In this document: positions 32,759-43,485 of the stretch, in pieces
Layout of the letters: every line of letters begins with the position of its first letter
How positions within the stretch are numbered: position 1 is the stretch's first letter
From: Polaromonas sp.
GTDB taxonomy: Bacteria; Pseudomonadota; Gammaproteobacteria; Burkholderiales; Burkholderiaceae_C
Assembly (NCBI GenBank): GCA_025362315.1
Contig: JANYGP010000040.1
Location: 62,001-126,000 of the forward strand
Reading direction: 5' to 3'
Length of the DNA: 64,000 bases
Translations under genes and position numbers: made by a program
The notes under the pieces: model-generated
The model's input: only the letters and a program-made list of their open reading frames with translations
What the model was told of the DNA's origin: nothing
Database searches by the model: none

Positions 32759-34474
32759 ATGAACCTGTCTCGCCGAGAGTTTTCAAGTGTGATGGCGGCT
32801 GCACTTTCTGCTGGGTTTCCACTGCACACAAGCGCGGCCGCAAAAGCAGGCGCTTTGTACGACCTGCCCAAAACAGGCAACGTGCATTTGCTGCACATGA
32901 CGGATTGCCACGCGCAGCTGATGCCCAGCTACTTCCGTGAGCCTTCGGTTAATTTGGGGGTAGGGGCGATGCGCGGGCAGCTGCCGCATCTGGTGGGTGA
33001 GCACCTGTTGAGAGCAGCGCAAATCAAGTCCGGTACCCCCGAGGCGCACGCCTTTACATATTTGAATTTTGAGCGTGCAGCCAGGCAATACGGCAAAGTT
33101 GGCGGCTTTGCGCACATGGCCACCCTGGTCAAACAGCTCAGAGCATCACGCCCCGGTGCGCTGTTGCTCGATGGTGGTGACACCTGGCAGGGCAGTGCCA
33201 CAGCTCTGTGGACGCAGGGCCAGGACATGGTGGACGCGGCCAAGCTGCTGGGCGTTGACATCATGACGGGCCACTGGGACTTCACTTACGGCGAGGCACG
33301 CATCAAGAAAATTGTGGATGAAGACTTTGCAGGCAAGGTTGAATTCCTGGCGCAAAACGTCAAGACCAGCGATTTTGGTGATTCGGTTTTCAAACCCTAT
33401 GTCATCAGGGAAATGAACGGTGTGCAGGTAGCCATTGTTGGCCAGGCTTTCCCGTACACGCCGATTGCCAACCCGGCCTGGCTCACGCCGAACTGGACGT
33501 TTGGCATTCGTGAAAGCGAGATGCAGGAGACAGTCAATGAAGCGCGTGCCACCGGCGCGCAGGTCGTGGTGCTGCTCAGCCACAACGGCATGGATGTGGA
33601 CCTAAAAATGGCCAGCCGGGTGACCGGTATTGACGCCATTTTGGGCGGCCACACGCATGACGGTGTGCCTGTGCCTGTCATTGTTAAAAACCCGGCTGGT
33701 CAGACCATCGTGACCAATGCGGGCAGCAATGGCAAGTTTTTGGGTGTGCTGGATCTGGATGTGAAAGGCAAAGCGGTGGTTAGTTTTAACTACCGACTGC
33801 TGCCGGTATTTTCAAATTTTTTGCCTGCTGACAAAAGCATGAACGCATTGATTGCCAGAAGCCGTGCACCCTTTGAAGCCAAACTAAATGAAAAGCTGGC
33901 CACCACAGAAGGCACGCTGTACCGGCGAGGCAACTTCAATGGCACTTTTGACCAGCTGATTCTGGATGCCTTGATGAATGTCAAAGGTGCCGAAATCGCA
34001 TTTTCGCCCGGCTTCCGCTGGGGAACGTCGCTTCTGCCGGGACAAGGCATCACGCGAGAGCACCTGATGGACCAGACCGCCATTACTTACCCATGGACAA
34101 CCCTCAGCGACATGCGTGGCGACACCATTAAAACCATTCTGGAAGACGTGGGCGACAACCTGTTTAACCCTGACCCCTACTACCAGCAAGGTGGCGACAT
34201 GGTGCGCACGGGCGGGCTGACGTACACCTGTGAGCCCGGCGCCAGCATGGGTAGCCGCATTCAGGACATGCGCCTGAACGGCAAATTGATAGAAGCGGAC
34301 AAGGTTTATAAAGTGGCTGGCTGGGCTCCGGTAGCTGAAGCCAGCAAAAATGCCGGCCCACCTGTTTGGGACGTGGTGGAAAGCTATTTAAAAGCTAAAA
34401 AAGTCATCAAGCCCGTCAGGCCTAACACGCCTTTGCTGGTAGGTGTTGCCGGAAATCCTGGCTGGAGTGACTGA
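32759..34474 (+). CDS. soxB: S-sulfosulfanyl-L-cysteine sulfohydrolase SoxB
   Basis: A 571-residue periplasmic di-manganese hydrolase of the 5'-nucleotidase family that releases sulfate from SoxY-bound intermediates. A Tat signal (SRREF, residues 4-8) precedes the metal motifs D49-x-H51 (MTDCHAQ), GGDTWQG near 140, GHWDFTYGEARI near 165 and GGHTHDG near 300. The gene closes the sox cluster. A 222-bp gap containing a hairpin repeat separates it from soxX, so it may have its own promoter. Confidence 0.96.
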   Translation: MNLSRREFSSVMAAALSAGFPLHTSAAAKAGALYDLPKTGNVHLLHMTDCHAQLMPSYFREPSVNLGVGAMRGQLPHLVGEHLLRAAQIKSGTPEAHAFTYLNFERAARQYGKVGGFAHMATLVKQLRASRPGALLLDGGDTWQGSATALWTQGQDMVDAAKLLGVDIMTGHWDFTYGEARIKKIVDEDFAGKVEFLAQNVKTSDFGDSVFKPYVIREMNGVQVAIVGQAFPYTPIANPAWLTPNWTFGIRESEMQETVNEARATGAQVVVLLSHNGMDVDLKMASRVTGIDAILGGHTHDGVPVPVIVKNPAGQTIVTNAGSNGKFLGVLDLDVKGKAVVSFNYRLLPVFSNFLPADKSMNALIARSRAPFEAKLNEKLATTEGTLYRRGNFNGTFDQLILDALMNVKGAEIAFSPGFRWGTSLLPGQGITREHLMDQTAITYPWTTLSDMRGDTIKTILEDVGDNLFNPDPYYQQGGDMVRTGGLTYTCEPGASMGSRIQDMRLNGKLIEADKVYKVAGWAPVAEASKNAGPPVWDVVESYLKAKKVIKPVRPNTPLLVGVAGNPGWSD

Positions 34475-34668
34475 CGGCATTCCCAAAACGCATGGCATCA
34501 TGCTTTGCGATGCTGCGGTTCAGTGGCACAATCTGTATTGCAACGCAGTTCCTTCCAGGCACAGTCGCATCCGCTAATCGGTTCAGCCGTGGCAAGCGGG
34601 AGGTTTAAACAACCGGTTACTTTTGTAATCCACTAATGTTTCCCCAAGGGAAACGGAGGTCAGTCGAT

Positions 34669-37569
34669 ATGAGTTCAAATCCGCAAGCGCCTAGCGCTTC
34701 GTCACCCGCAGGTTCGTCTGTTTACGCGGCCTACAACAGCAACACCTACCTCTTTGGCGGCAACGCGCCTTATGTTGAGGAGATGTACGAAAACTACCTT
34801 GAAAATCCTGGCAGCGTGCTGGACACGTGGCGGGAATATTTCGACGCGCTTCAGCATGTGCCAGCAGCTGATGGCACGGATGCAAAAGATGTGGCGCATC
34901 TTCCCGTTGTCAACGCTTTTGCTGAACGTGCCAAGCAGGGTCAAACCCGCGTTGTGGTGGCCAATGTTGACCTTGAAATGGGGCGAAAACGCACTGCGGT
35001 TCAGCAGCTGATTTCAGCTTACCGCAACGTTGGGGTGCGTTGGGCTGACCTGGACCCGCTCAAACGCGCAGAGCGCGACAAAATTCCTGAGCTGGACCCA
35101 ACGTTTTACGGGTTTACCGACGCTGACCAGGAAACCGTCTTTAATACGAGCAATACCTTTTTTGGCAAGGAGGCCATGAGCCTGCGCGAGCTGATGAATG
35201 CATTGCGCGAAACTTATTGCGGCACGATTGGTGCTGAATACATGTACGCCACTGACCAGACCCAGAAGCGCTGGTGGCAACAAAAGCTGGAATCCATTCG
35301 GAGCAAACCCAGCTTGAGCAAAGAAAAAAAGCTGCACATCCTTGATCGTTTGAGTGCGGCTGAAGGCCTGGAGCGCTTTTTGCACACCAAATATGTGGGT
35401 CAAAAGCGCTTTTCACTTGAAGGCGGTGAAAGCTTTATTGCCAGCATGGACGAGCTGATCCAGCGCGGTGGTGAGGTGGGCATACAGGAAATCGTCATCG
35501 GCATGGCGCACCGTGGCCGTCTGAATGTGCTGGTTAATTCACTGGGCAAAGTTCCAGCTGACCTGTTTGCCGAATTCGATCACACCGCGCCTGAAGATTT
35601 ACCCAGTGGCGACGTGAAGTACCACCAGGGTTTCAGCTCGGACGTCACAACGCCGGGCGGCCCGGTGCATTTGACACTGGCGTTTAACCCTTCGCATCTG
35701 GAAATTGTCAACCCGGTGGTGGAAGGCTCAGTCCGTGCCCGCATGGACCGCCGTGCTGACCCCAAGGGCTTGCAGGTGCTGCCCGTGCTGGTGCATGGTG
35801 ACGCCGCTTTTGCCGGACAGGGCGTGGTGATGGAGACTCTGGCTTTGGCTGAAACGCGTGGTTATTCAACAGGCGGAACAATTCATCTGGTCATCAACAA
35901 CCAGATTGGTTTTACCACCAGCGACCCCCGCGACAGCCGCTCGACCCTGTATTGCACCGACGTCGTCAAAATGATTGATGCACCGGTGTTGCACGTCAAT
36001 GGCGACGACCCCGAGGCGGTGGTGTTGGCCACGCAGCTTGCGCTGGACTTTCGCATGGCATTTCACAAAGATGTGGTGGTCGACATCATTTGCTTCAGAA
36101 AGCTCGGCCACAACGAGCAGGACACGCCAGCAATGACGCAGCCGCTGATGTACAAGAAAATTGCCCAGCACCCCGGCACGCGCAAGCTGTATGCAGACAA
36201 ACTGCAAGCCCAGGGCATGGGCGACACGCTGGGCGATGACATGGTCAAAGCCACACGCGCTGCACTGGATGCCGGCAAGAGCACTTTTGACCCGGTGCTT
36301 ACCAACTTCAAAAGCAAATACGCGGTTGACTGGGCACCCTATCTTGGCAAAAAGTGGACAGATGCTGGCGACACCGCCATTCCCATGTCGGAGTGGAAAC
36401 GGCTGGCCCAAAAAATCACGACTATCCCTGAGACCGTTACGCCGCACCCTTTGGTGAAAAAGGTCTATGACGACCGCGCAGCGATGGGTCGGGGCGACAT
36501 TCCGGTTGACTGGGGCATGGGCGAACACATGGCCTTTGCCTCGCTGGTTGCCAGCGGTTATGCAGTGCGCCTGTCAGGTGAGGACTGCGGACGCGGCACA
36601 TTCACCCACCGCCATGCAGTGATACATGACCAGAACCGTGAAAAGTTTGACACCGGTACCTACGTGCCGCTGCAGAACGTGACTGACAAGCAGGCTCCGT
36701 TTGTTGTCATCGATTCCATTTTGAGTGAAGAAGCTGTTCTGGCGTTTGAATACGGCTACGCATCGAATGACCCGAACACGCTGGTGATTTGGGAGGCGCA
36801 GTTTGGCGACTTTGCCAACGGCGCTCAAGTGGTGATTGACCAGTTCATTGCTTCTGGTGAAGTGAAATGGGGCCGTGTCAACGGCATCACCCTGATGCTG
36901 CCGCATGGCTACGAGGGCCAGGGGCCGGAGCATTCCTCGGCCCGGCTTGAACGTTTCATGCAGCTGTCAGCCGACACCAACATGCAGGTTGTGCAGCCCA
37001 CAACAGCCAGCCAGATTTTTCACATCTTGCGCCGCCAAATGATCCGCCATTTGCGCAAGCCTTTGATCATCATGACGCCTAAGTCGCTGCTGCGCGCCAA
37101 GGATGCTGCGTCGCCATTGAGCGAATTCACCAAAGGTGCGTTTCAAACGGTTATTCCTGAGAACAAAGATATCAAGGCCGACAAAGTCCGCCGGGTGGTT
37201 GCTTGCTCGGGTAAGGTGTACTACGACTTGGTGAGGAAACGAGAAGAAAAAGGCTTTGACGACGTGGCGTTGATTCGCGTGGAGCAGTTGTACCCGTTTC
37301 CACACAAAGCGTTTGCAAATGAGCTAAAAAAATACCCAAATGCTTCAGACATTGTGTGGTGCCAGGACGAACCGCAAAATCAGGGCGCATGGTTTTTTGT
37401 GCAGCACTACATCCATGAAAACATGACTGAGGGTCAAAAGCTGGGTTATTCAGGTCGGGCAGCGTCTGCATCGCCAGCAGCGGGCTATTCGCATTTGCAT
37501 CAGGAGCAGCAAAAAGTGCTGGTGGATGGCGCATTTGCCAAGCTCAAGGGCTTTGTGCTGACCAAGTAG
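34669..37569 (+). CDS. sucA: 2-oxoglutarate dehydrogenase E1 component
   Basis: A 966-residue thiamine diphosphate enzyme that decarboxylates 2-oxoglutarate and transfers the succinyl group to the E2 lipoyl arm. Landmarks are the N-terminal SNTYLFGGNAPYVEEMYENYL, the active-site stretch GMAHRGRLNVLVNSLGK near residue 290, and the ThDP-binding GDAAFAGQG. The ATG at 34669 has GGAGG 10 bases upstream; an in-frame ATG 33 bases earlier lies in the leader. sucB and lpdA follow, so all three parts of the complex are encoded together. Confidence 0.96.
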   Translation: MSSNPQAPSASSPAGSSVYAAYNSNTYLFGGNAPYVEEMYENYLENPGSVLDTWREYFDALQHVPAADGTDAKDVAHLPVVNAFAERAKQGQTRVVVANVDLEMGRKRTAVQQLISAYRNVGVRWADLDPLKRAERDKIPELDPTFYGFTDADQETVFNTSNTFFGKEAMSLRELMNALRETYCGTIGAEYMYATDQTQKRWWQQKLESIRSKPSLSKEKKLHILDRLSAAEGLERFLHTKYVGQKRFSLEGGESFIASMDELIQRGGEVGIQEIVIGMAHRGRLNVLVNSLGKVPADLFAEFDHTAPEDLPSGDVKYHQGFSSDVTTPGGPVHLTLAFNPSHLEIVNPVVEGSVRARMDRRADPKGLQVLPVLVHGDAAFAGQGVVMETLALAETRGYSTGGTIHLVINNQIGFTTSDPRDSRSTLYCTDVVKMIDAPVLHVNGDDPEAVVLATQLALDFRMAFHKDVVVDIICFRKLGHNEQDTPAMTQPLMYKKIAQHPGTRKLYADKLQAQGMGDTLGDDMVKATRAALDAGKSTFDPVLTNFKSKYAVDWAPYLGKKWTDAGDTAIPMSEWKRLAQKITTIPETVTPHPLVKKVYDDRAAMGRGDIPVDWGMGEHMAFASLVASGYAVRLSGEDCGRGTFTHRHAVIHDQNREKFDTGTYVPLQNVTDKQAPFVVIDSILSEEAVLAFEYGYASNDPNTLVIWEAQFGDFANGAQVVIDQFIASGEVKWGRVNGITLMLPHGYEGQGPEHSSARLERFMQLSADTNMQVVQPTTASQIFHILRRQMIRHLRKPLIIMTPKSLLRAKDAASPLSEFTKGAFQTVIPENKDIKADKVRRVVACSGKVYYDLVRKREEKGFDDVALIRVEQLYPFPHKAFANELKKYPNASDIVWCQDEPQNQGAWFFVQHYIHENMTEGQKLGYSGRAASASPAAGYSHLHQEQQKVLVDGAFAKLKGFVLTK

Positions 37570-37624
37570 GTCGCGCAATTTAATTCAACCCTCCCATTCT
37601 CACAAAACTTAAAAGAAAATTCAT

Positions 37625-38911
<1,287 letters not shown>

Positions 38912-38912
38912 T

Positions 38913-39065
38913 ATGGACTGGTTCCTTGGGCTCCCTGCAAAGCTTCTTCGCCTTCATCATTGGCAATTTGATTTTGCAGGTTTTGCTCGGCGGATTATTT
39001 GCTTTGGTGCAGGGTGCTGTGCCTGGATTTGCAAGCTTGCTTCCTGTCCATTGCAAACAGCCTGA
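38913..39065 (+). CDS. Possible 50-residue ORF between sucB and lpdA
   Basis: An ATG one base after the sucB stop opens a 50-codon frame, beginning MDWFLGLPAKLLRLHHWQFD and rich in Cys, Trp and Phe, that ends 18 bp before the lpdA start. There is no clear ribosome site, but start-stop proximity would allow coupling. I do not recognise it and codon use is not decisive, so it may be chance. Confidence 0.25.
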   Translation: MDWFLGLPAKLLRLHHWQFDFAGFARRIICFGAGCCAWICKLASCPLQTA

Positions 39066-39083
39066 AAAACAGAATGGAATTTC

Positions 39084-40523
39084 ATGAATAAACAATTCGA
39101 CGTCATCGTCATCGGCGGTGGCCCAGGCGGCTACATTGCCGCTATTCGTGCAGCGCAACTCGGTTTCAACGTGGCATGTATTGACGAGTGGAAAAACGCC
39201 AATGGCGGCCCGGCGCTGGGCGGTACATGTACCAACGTTGGTTGTATTCCATCCAAAGCCTTGCTGCAATCGTCAGAACACTTTGAGCAGGCTGGTCATC
39301 ACTTTGCCGACCACGGGATTGAAGTCAAGGGCCTGAGCCTGGACATGGCCAAGATGGTTGGCCGCAAGGACACAGTGGTCAAGCAGAACAACGACGGCGT
39401 GCTCTATCTGTTTAAAAAGAACAAGGTCACGTTTTTTCACGGGCGCGGCTCTTTTGCATCCAGCAAAGACGGTTTGTATGACATCAAGGTAGCTGGTACT
39501 GCTGAAGAAGTTATCACGGGCAAGCACATCATCGTGGCTACCGGGTCTAACGCGCGCACGCTGCCTGGAACGCCGTTTGACGAAGAAATAATTTTGTCGA
39601 ATGACGGTGCGTTGCGCATGCTGGACGTGCCCAAAAAGCTGGTGCTGATTGGCTCGGGCGTGATTGGCCTGGAGATGGGATCTGTCTGGCGACGTTTGGG
39701 CGCTGAGGTCACAGTGCTGGAAGGCCTGCCAACCTTTCTGGGTGTGGTGGACCAGCAAATTGCAAAGGAAGCGTACAAGGCTTTCAAAAGCCAGGGCTTG
39801 AAGATTGAGTTGGGTGTAAAGGTTGGCGAGATCAAAACCAACGAGGCTGGTGGTAAAAAAAGTGTGTCAGTTGCTTACACCAACGCCAAAGGCGAAGCGC
39901 AGTTGCTGGATGTTGACAAGCTCATCATTTCGATTGGCCGCGTTGCCAACACGATTGGCCTGTCTGCCGAATCTGCGGGCCTGAGGCTGGATGAACGGGG
40001 CGCGATTTTGGTTGATGCTGACTGCAAAACAAATTTGCCAAACGTCTGGGCGATTGGTGATGTGGTGCGTGGCCCCATGCTGGCTCACAAGGCCGAGGAA
40101 GAGGGCGTTGCTGTGGCAGAGCGTATCGCTGGCCAGCATGGTCATGTCAACTTCAACACCATTCCCTGGGTCATCTACACAAGCCCCGAGATCGCCTGGG
40201 TGGGCCAAACTGAAGAGCAACTGAAGGCTGCTGGCAAAGCCTACAGGGCTGGCACTTTCCCCTTCCTTGCCAATGGCCGTGCGCGGGCCATCGGCGACAC
40301 AACCGGCATGGTAAAAATGCTGGCAGACGCTACAACAGATGAGATTTTGGGCGTGCATATTGTGGGCCCAATGGCCAGCGAGCTGATTGCTGAATGCGTG
40401 GTGGCCATGGAGTTCAGGGCCAGCAGTGAGGACATTGCTCGTATTTGCCATGCCCATCCGTCGTTGAGCGAAGCCACAAAAGAGGCGGCTCTGGCTGTTG
40501 ACAAGCGTACTTTGAATTTTTAA
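39084..40523 (+). CDS. lpdA: Dihydrolipoyl dehydrogenase (E3)
   Basis: A 479-residue FAD enzyme that reoxidises the lipoyl arm of E2 with NAD+. The FAD-binding GGGPGG is at residues 11-16, the redox-active cysteines are C49 and C54 ([13 protein letters not shown]), a second nucleotide motif is [10 protein letters not shown], and the active-site HPSLSEA is near the C-terminus. It lies downstream of sucB in the same direction and probably also serves other lipoyl complexes. Confidence 0.96.
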   Translation: MNKQFDVIVIGGGPGGYIAAIRAAQLGFNVACIDEWKNANGGPALGGTCTNVGCIPSKALLQSSEHFEQAGHHFADHGIEVKGLSLDMAKMVGRKDTVVKQNNDGVLYLFKKNKVTFFHGRGSFASSKDGLYDIKVAGTAEEVITGKHIIVATGSNARTLPGTPFDEEIILSNDGALRMLDVPKKLVLIGSGVIGLEMGSVWRRLGAEVTVLEGLPTFLGVVDQQIAKEAYKAFKSQGLKIELGVKVGEIKTNEAGGKKSVSVAYTNAKGEAQLLDVDKLIISIGRVANTIGLSAESAGLRLDERGAILVDADCKTNLPNVWAIGDVVRGPMLAHKAEEEGVAVAERIAGQHGHVNFNTIPWVIYTSPEIAWVGQTEEQLKAAGKAYRAGTFPFLANGRARAIGDTTGMVKMLADATTDEILGVHIVGPMASELIAECVVAMEFRASSEDIARICHAHPSLSEATKEAALAVDKRTLNF

Positions 40524-40571
40524 TTTTCAAAATCCGAATTGACTTTTTTAATCATTTCAAGTGTCAAATTT

Positions 40572-40619
40572 GGCTTTGACGCAATAAGAACGGGCGCTAG
40601 CAGCTCCTGATATAATAGC
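40572..40619 (-). repeat. Dispersed ~48-bp repeat copy between lpdA and zapE
   Basis: On the minus strand it reads GCTATTATATCAGGAGCTGC TAGCGCCCGTTC with a diverged end. It stops 17 bp before the zapE GTG start, so it occupies the region where a zapE promoter or leader would lie. Confidence 0.7.
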
Positions 40620-40636
40620 AGACTGAGAGTTGTTCC

Positions 40637-41734
40637 GTGAGCGTCAAGCAAGTCTATGAAGCCGTGCTGCTAGCCAGAGGCTACCAGTCAGACCCAGCCC
40701 AGTTGCGTGCTGTTCAAGCCCTTGAGCGTTGCGCAAGTGACTGGGCTGATTACAGGATACAGCGCTCCAACGCGTTTAAAAAACTGATTCACCACCCTGA
40801 CACTCCCCGGGGTGTGTACATGTACGGTGGAGTGGGGCGGGGCAAAAGCTTTTTGATGGACTGCTTTTACAACGCCGTTCCCATCAGGCGAAAAACCCGC
40901 TTGCACTTTCATGAATTCATGCGGGAGGTACACCGGGAGCTGCGCGATCTGTCGGGCACTGTCAATCCACTGGATGAGCTGGGCAAAAAAATGGCGCTGC
41001 GTTACAAACTGATTTGTTTTGACGAGTTTCATGTGGCTGAAATCACCGATGCGCTTATTTTGCACCGGCTGCTTTCTGCACTGTTTGATAACGGTGTGGG
41101 TTTTGTCACCACTTCCAACTTCAAGCCAGATGATCTGTATCCAGGCGGAATGCATCGGGACCGTATCCTTCCTGCAATTGAATTGCTCAATCACCATCTG
41201 GAAGTTATCTGTGTTGACAATGGCACTGACTACCGCCGCCTCACAATGGCGAAGCTCAGTCTGTACCACACGCCGCTGGGCCATGAGGCTGAAGTGGCGA
41301 TGACAGATACCTTCAACCGTCTGGCGGAGTCACAGGACGAAAACCCGATTTTGCAGATTGAATCGCGACAGATTCGTGCACGGCGCAAGGCTGGAGGACT
41401 GGTGTGGTTTGATTTCAAAATCTTGTGTGGCGGACCCAGATCGCAAAACGATTATCTTGAAATAGCGGCGCAGTTTCACACTGTGATGCTCAGCGACGTA
41501 CCTGTCATGCCACCGCGGATGTCCTCAGAAGCCCGGCGTTTTACCTGGCTGGTTGACGTGCTGTATGACCGCAGGGTCAAACTTGTGATGTCGGCTGAAG
41601 CACCTGCTGAGGCGTTGTATGTCGAAGGACCTCTGGCGCATGAGTTTCCAAGAACAGTGTCCCGCTTGAACGAGATGCAGTCAGCGCAGTTTTTGGCACT
41701 TGAGCGCCGCACAGTGGACACTGCGTTGACATGA
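40637..41734 (+). CDS. zapE: Cell division AAA ATPase ZapE (AFG1 family)
   Basis: A 365-residue AFG1-like ATPase with Walker A GGVGRGKS at residues 64-71 and Walker B LICFDEFHV at about 128-136, then TSNFKPDDLYPGGMHRDRILPAI, the family signature. ZapE affects Z-ring stability in E. coli under stress, and the mitochondrial homologue has roles in membrane-protein quality control. The start is GTG at 40637. The stop overlaps the next gene by ATGA. Confidence 0.92.
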   Translation: MSVKQVYEAVLLARGYQSDPAQLRAVQALERCASDWADYRIQRSNAFKKLIHHPDTPRGVYMYGGVGRGKSFLMDCFYNAVPIRRKTRLHFHEFMREVHRELRDLSGTVNPLDELGKKMALRYKLICFDEFHVAEITDALILHRLLSALFDNGVGFVTTSNFKPDDLYPGGMHRDRILPAIELLNHHLEVICVDNGTDYRRLTMAKLSLYHTPLGHEAEVAMTDTFNRLAESQDENPILQIESRQIRARRKAGGLVWFDFKILCGGPRSQNDYLEIAAQFHTVMLSDVPVMPPRMSSEARRFTWLVDVLYDRRVKLVMSAEAPAEALYVEGPLAHEFPRTVSRLNEMQSAQFLALERRTVDTALT

Positions 41735-42369
41735 AAAAACTGCAAACACCCTACCTTGTATCTTGTCTGGTCGCACTGGCTTTTGGCACTGGTGCAAAGG
41801 CGCAAACTTCCTACGATGTTGAGCGTTCACGTATCACCAATGAACGCGCTGCACTGGAGGCTGGTTTCAGCGAGGCAAATTCTGCTTGCTATAAAAAATA
41901 TTTGGTCAACACCTGTCTGGACGAATTAAGAGAAAAGCGCAGCATGGCAACGGCCGATTTGCGTCGCCAGGAAATATCGCTGGATGACCAGGAACGGAAA
42001 CTCAAAGGTGCACGACAGATTCAAAAAACCGAAGACAAAACATCGCCTGAAAAGCAGCAGCAAGCAGCTGACAAACGTGGCGCAGCATTGAAAGATTTTG
42101 AGGAACGCATGGAGCGTGACCAGGAGAAAAGCGCGGCGCGCAAAGCAGCCGTGACGAACAAAAAGCTTGACAGAGAGGGCGAAAAAAGCCGTGCTAAAAA
42201 TCAACAGGAAAAAAGTGCCAGTCGTGCAGACAAGCAAAAAGCAGCAACTGAAGCGCTAAAAAGATACGATCAGCGGCTGGAAAAAGCCAGGCAGCGTGAG
42301 GTCAGACTCGCCAGCGAAAAAGCAAGCCAGACAAAACCATCTGCCCAGCCATTGCCTGTTCCCAACTAG
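41731..42369 (+). CDS. Secreted highly charged coiled-coil protein, function unknown
   Basis: A 212-residue protein with a cleavable signal peptide (residues 1-24, ending GAKAQ) followed by long charged helices rich in Lys, Glu, Arg, Gln and Ala (for example AARKAAVTNKKLDREGEKSR), probably an extended coiled coil. Two cysteines (Cys53 and Cys62, in NSACYKKYLVNTCLDEL) could form a disulfide in the periplasm. It is translationally coupled to zapE. I do not recognise the family with certainty; a structural or envelope-spanning role is possible. Confidence 0.7.
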   Translation: MKKLQTPYLVSCLVALAFGTGAKAQTSYDVERSRITNERAALEAGFSEANSACYKKYLVNTCLDELREKRSMATADLRRQEISLDDQERKLKGARQIQKTEDKTSPEKQQQAADKRGAALKDFEERMERDQEKSAARKAAVTNKKLDREGEKSRAKNQQEKSASRADKQKAATEALKRYDQRLEKARQREVRLASEKASQTKPSAQPLPVPN

Positions 42370-42438
42370 GTCAAATCATGGTTCGACAACGTCGCCCTCA
42401 AGAATTTTGGTTTTTCAAGGCCCCAAACTTATTCTTAA

Positions 42439-43200
42439 TTAATCAAGAGGTTCAAGTTTGACAATCACCAGCGACAGGTTGTCACCAGTACCACGAGCCC
42501 GGGTTCTGGCTTTTTGAATCAAGAATTCCGTTGCCTCACGGGGCGACAGCATCGACAACGCCGAACCCATTTCGGCAGGGCTGAAGTAATGCCAGACGCC
42601 ATCGCTGCAAGCAATCAGGATGTCGTTGGGTTTAAGCGTTGTAATGGCATGGTGGGCAACTGGCGGAGCCTCTTCCGTACCCAGACATCCCATCAAGATG
42701 TTGGACTGAGGATGAACATTGGCTTCGTCTTCGGTCATCTCATCTTTGTCGACAAGGCTCTGCACGTATGAGTGGTCTTTTGTCCGGTGAACAAACTTAT
42801 TGCCGTGAAAATGATACACGCGCGAGTCGCCAGTGTGCACCCAGTGGCAGTCGCCAGACGGGTTAATCAAAAAAGCCGCCAGGGTGCTGTGCGGCTCCTG
42901 TTCGGTAGAAATAGCAGTGAGCTTAATGACAATATGCGCTTCCTTGACAATCTGATCGAGCAGATTGGGTGCATCGTCTGTCAGCGGGTCATAGCGATCA
43001 AAGAGCTGCTGGGTTGTCATCATCACCTGGTCAGAAGCCTTGCGCCCACCACTTCGCCCGCCCATGCCGTCGGCCACAATTCCGAGAAGGCACCCTGCCA
43101 CACGCTTGTGGGTAATCAGATTGACCTGATCTTGCTGGTAGTCACGGTCTCCCTTGTGGATGCCGGTTGACGCGGTGATTCGGTAGCCTTTGGACATCAT
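42439..43200 (-). CDS. PP2C-type serine/threonine protein phosphatase
   Basis: A 253-residue PPM/PP2C phosphatase. Metal-binding motifs are GIVADGMGGRSGG, VHTGDSRVYHF and, near the C-terminus, ACSDGVWHYFS and GTGDNLSLVIV. Such enzymes need manganese or magnesium and remove phosphate from Ser/Thr on proteins. The two adjacent ATG codons at 43200/43197 are likely starts; upstream in-frame sequence has only a TTG at 43254. It is convergent with the coiled-coil gene and divergent from a YdcH-like gene. No partner kinase is encoded in the window. Confidence 0.85.
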   Translation of the reverse strand: MMSKGYRITASTGIHKGDRDYQQDQVNLITHKRVAGCLLGIVADGMGGRSGGRKASDQVMMTTQQLFDRYDPLTDDAPNLLDQIVKEAHIVIKLTAISTEQEPHSTLAAFLINPSGDCHWVHTGDSRVYHFHGNKFVHRTKDHSYVQSLVDKDEMTEDEANVHPQSNILMGCLGTEEAPPVAHHAITTLKPNDILIACSDGVWHYFSPAEMGSALSMLSPREATEFLIQKARTRARGTGDNLSLVIVKLEPLD

Positions 43201-43281
43201 CAGGTGCCGGTAAAGTCGGTCATTTAAATTTTGCAGCGAACGCCGTATTATCAAAGATTCTGACTTGATTTAGAAGGCATC

Positions 43282-43485
43282 GTGGAACTGAACCTACATT
43301 CTCCGGAAAGAAGGCTGATTGAGCTGAGAATCGAGCATGCCGATTTGAATGCGAAGGCTGACAGTGCAGCCCACAGCGTCCCATTTGACGAATTGATGCT
43401 CAGACGTCTTAAAAAACGGCGTCTGCTGTTGCGCGATGAAATTGCGGTGCTTGCGCTTTCACTTGATTCTCCCGAGCCAGCTTGA
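43282..43485 (+). CDS. YdcH/DUF465-like small protein
   Basis: A 67-residue helical protein with the DUF465-type layout: an N-terminal LIELRIEHADLNAKAD, the central FDELMLRRLKKRRLLLRDEI and a short tail. The family is cytosolic, forms helical hairpins and has no known function. The start is GTG at 43282 and the stop overlaps the dinG ATG, so it is coupled with the helicase gene. Confidence 0.75.
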   Translation: MELNLHSPERRLIELRIEHADLNAKADSAAHSVPFDELMLRRLKKRRLLLRDEIAVLALSLDSPEPA

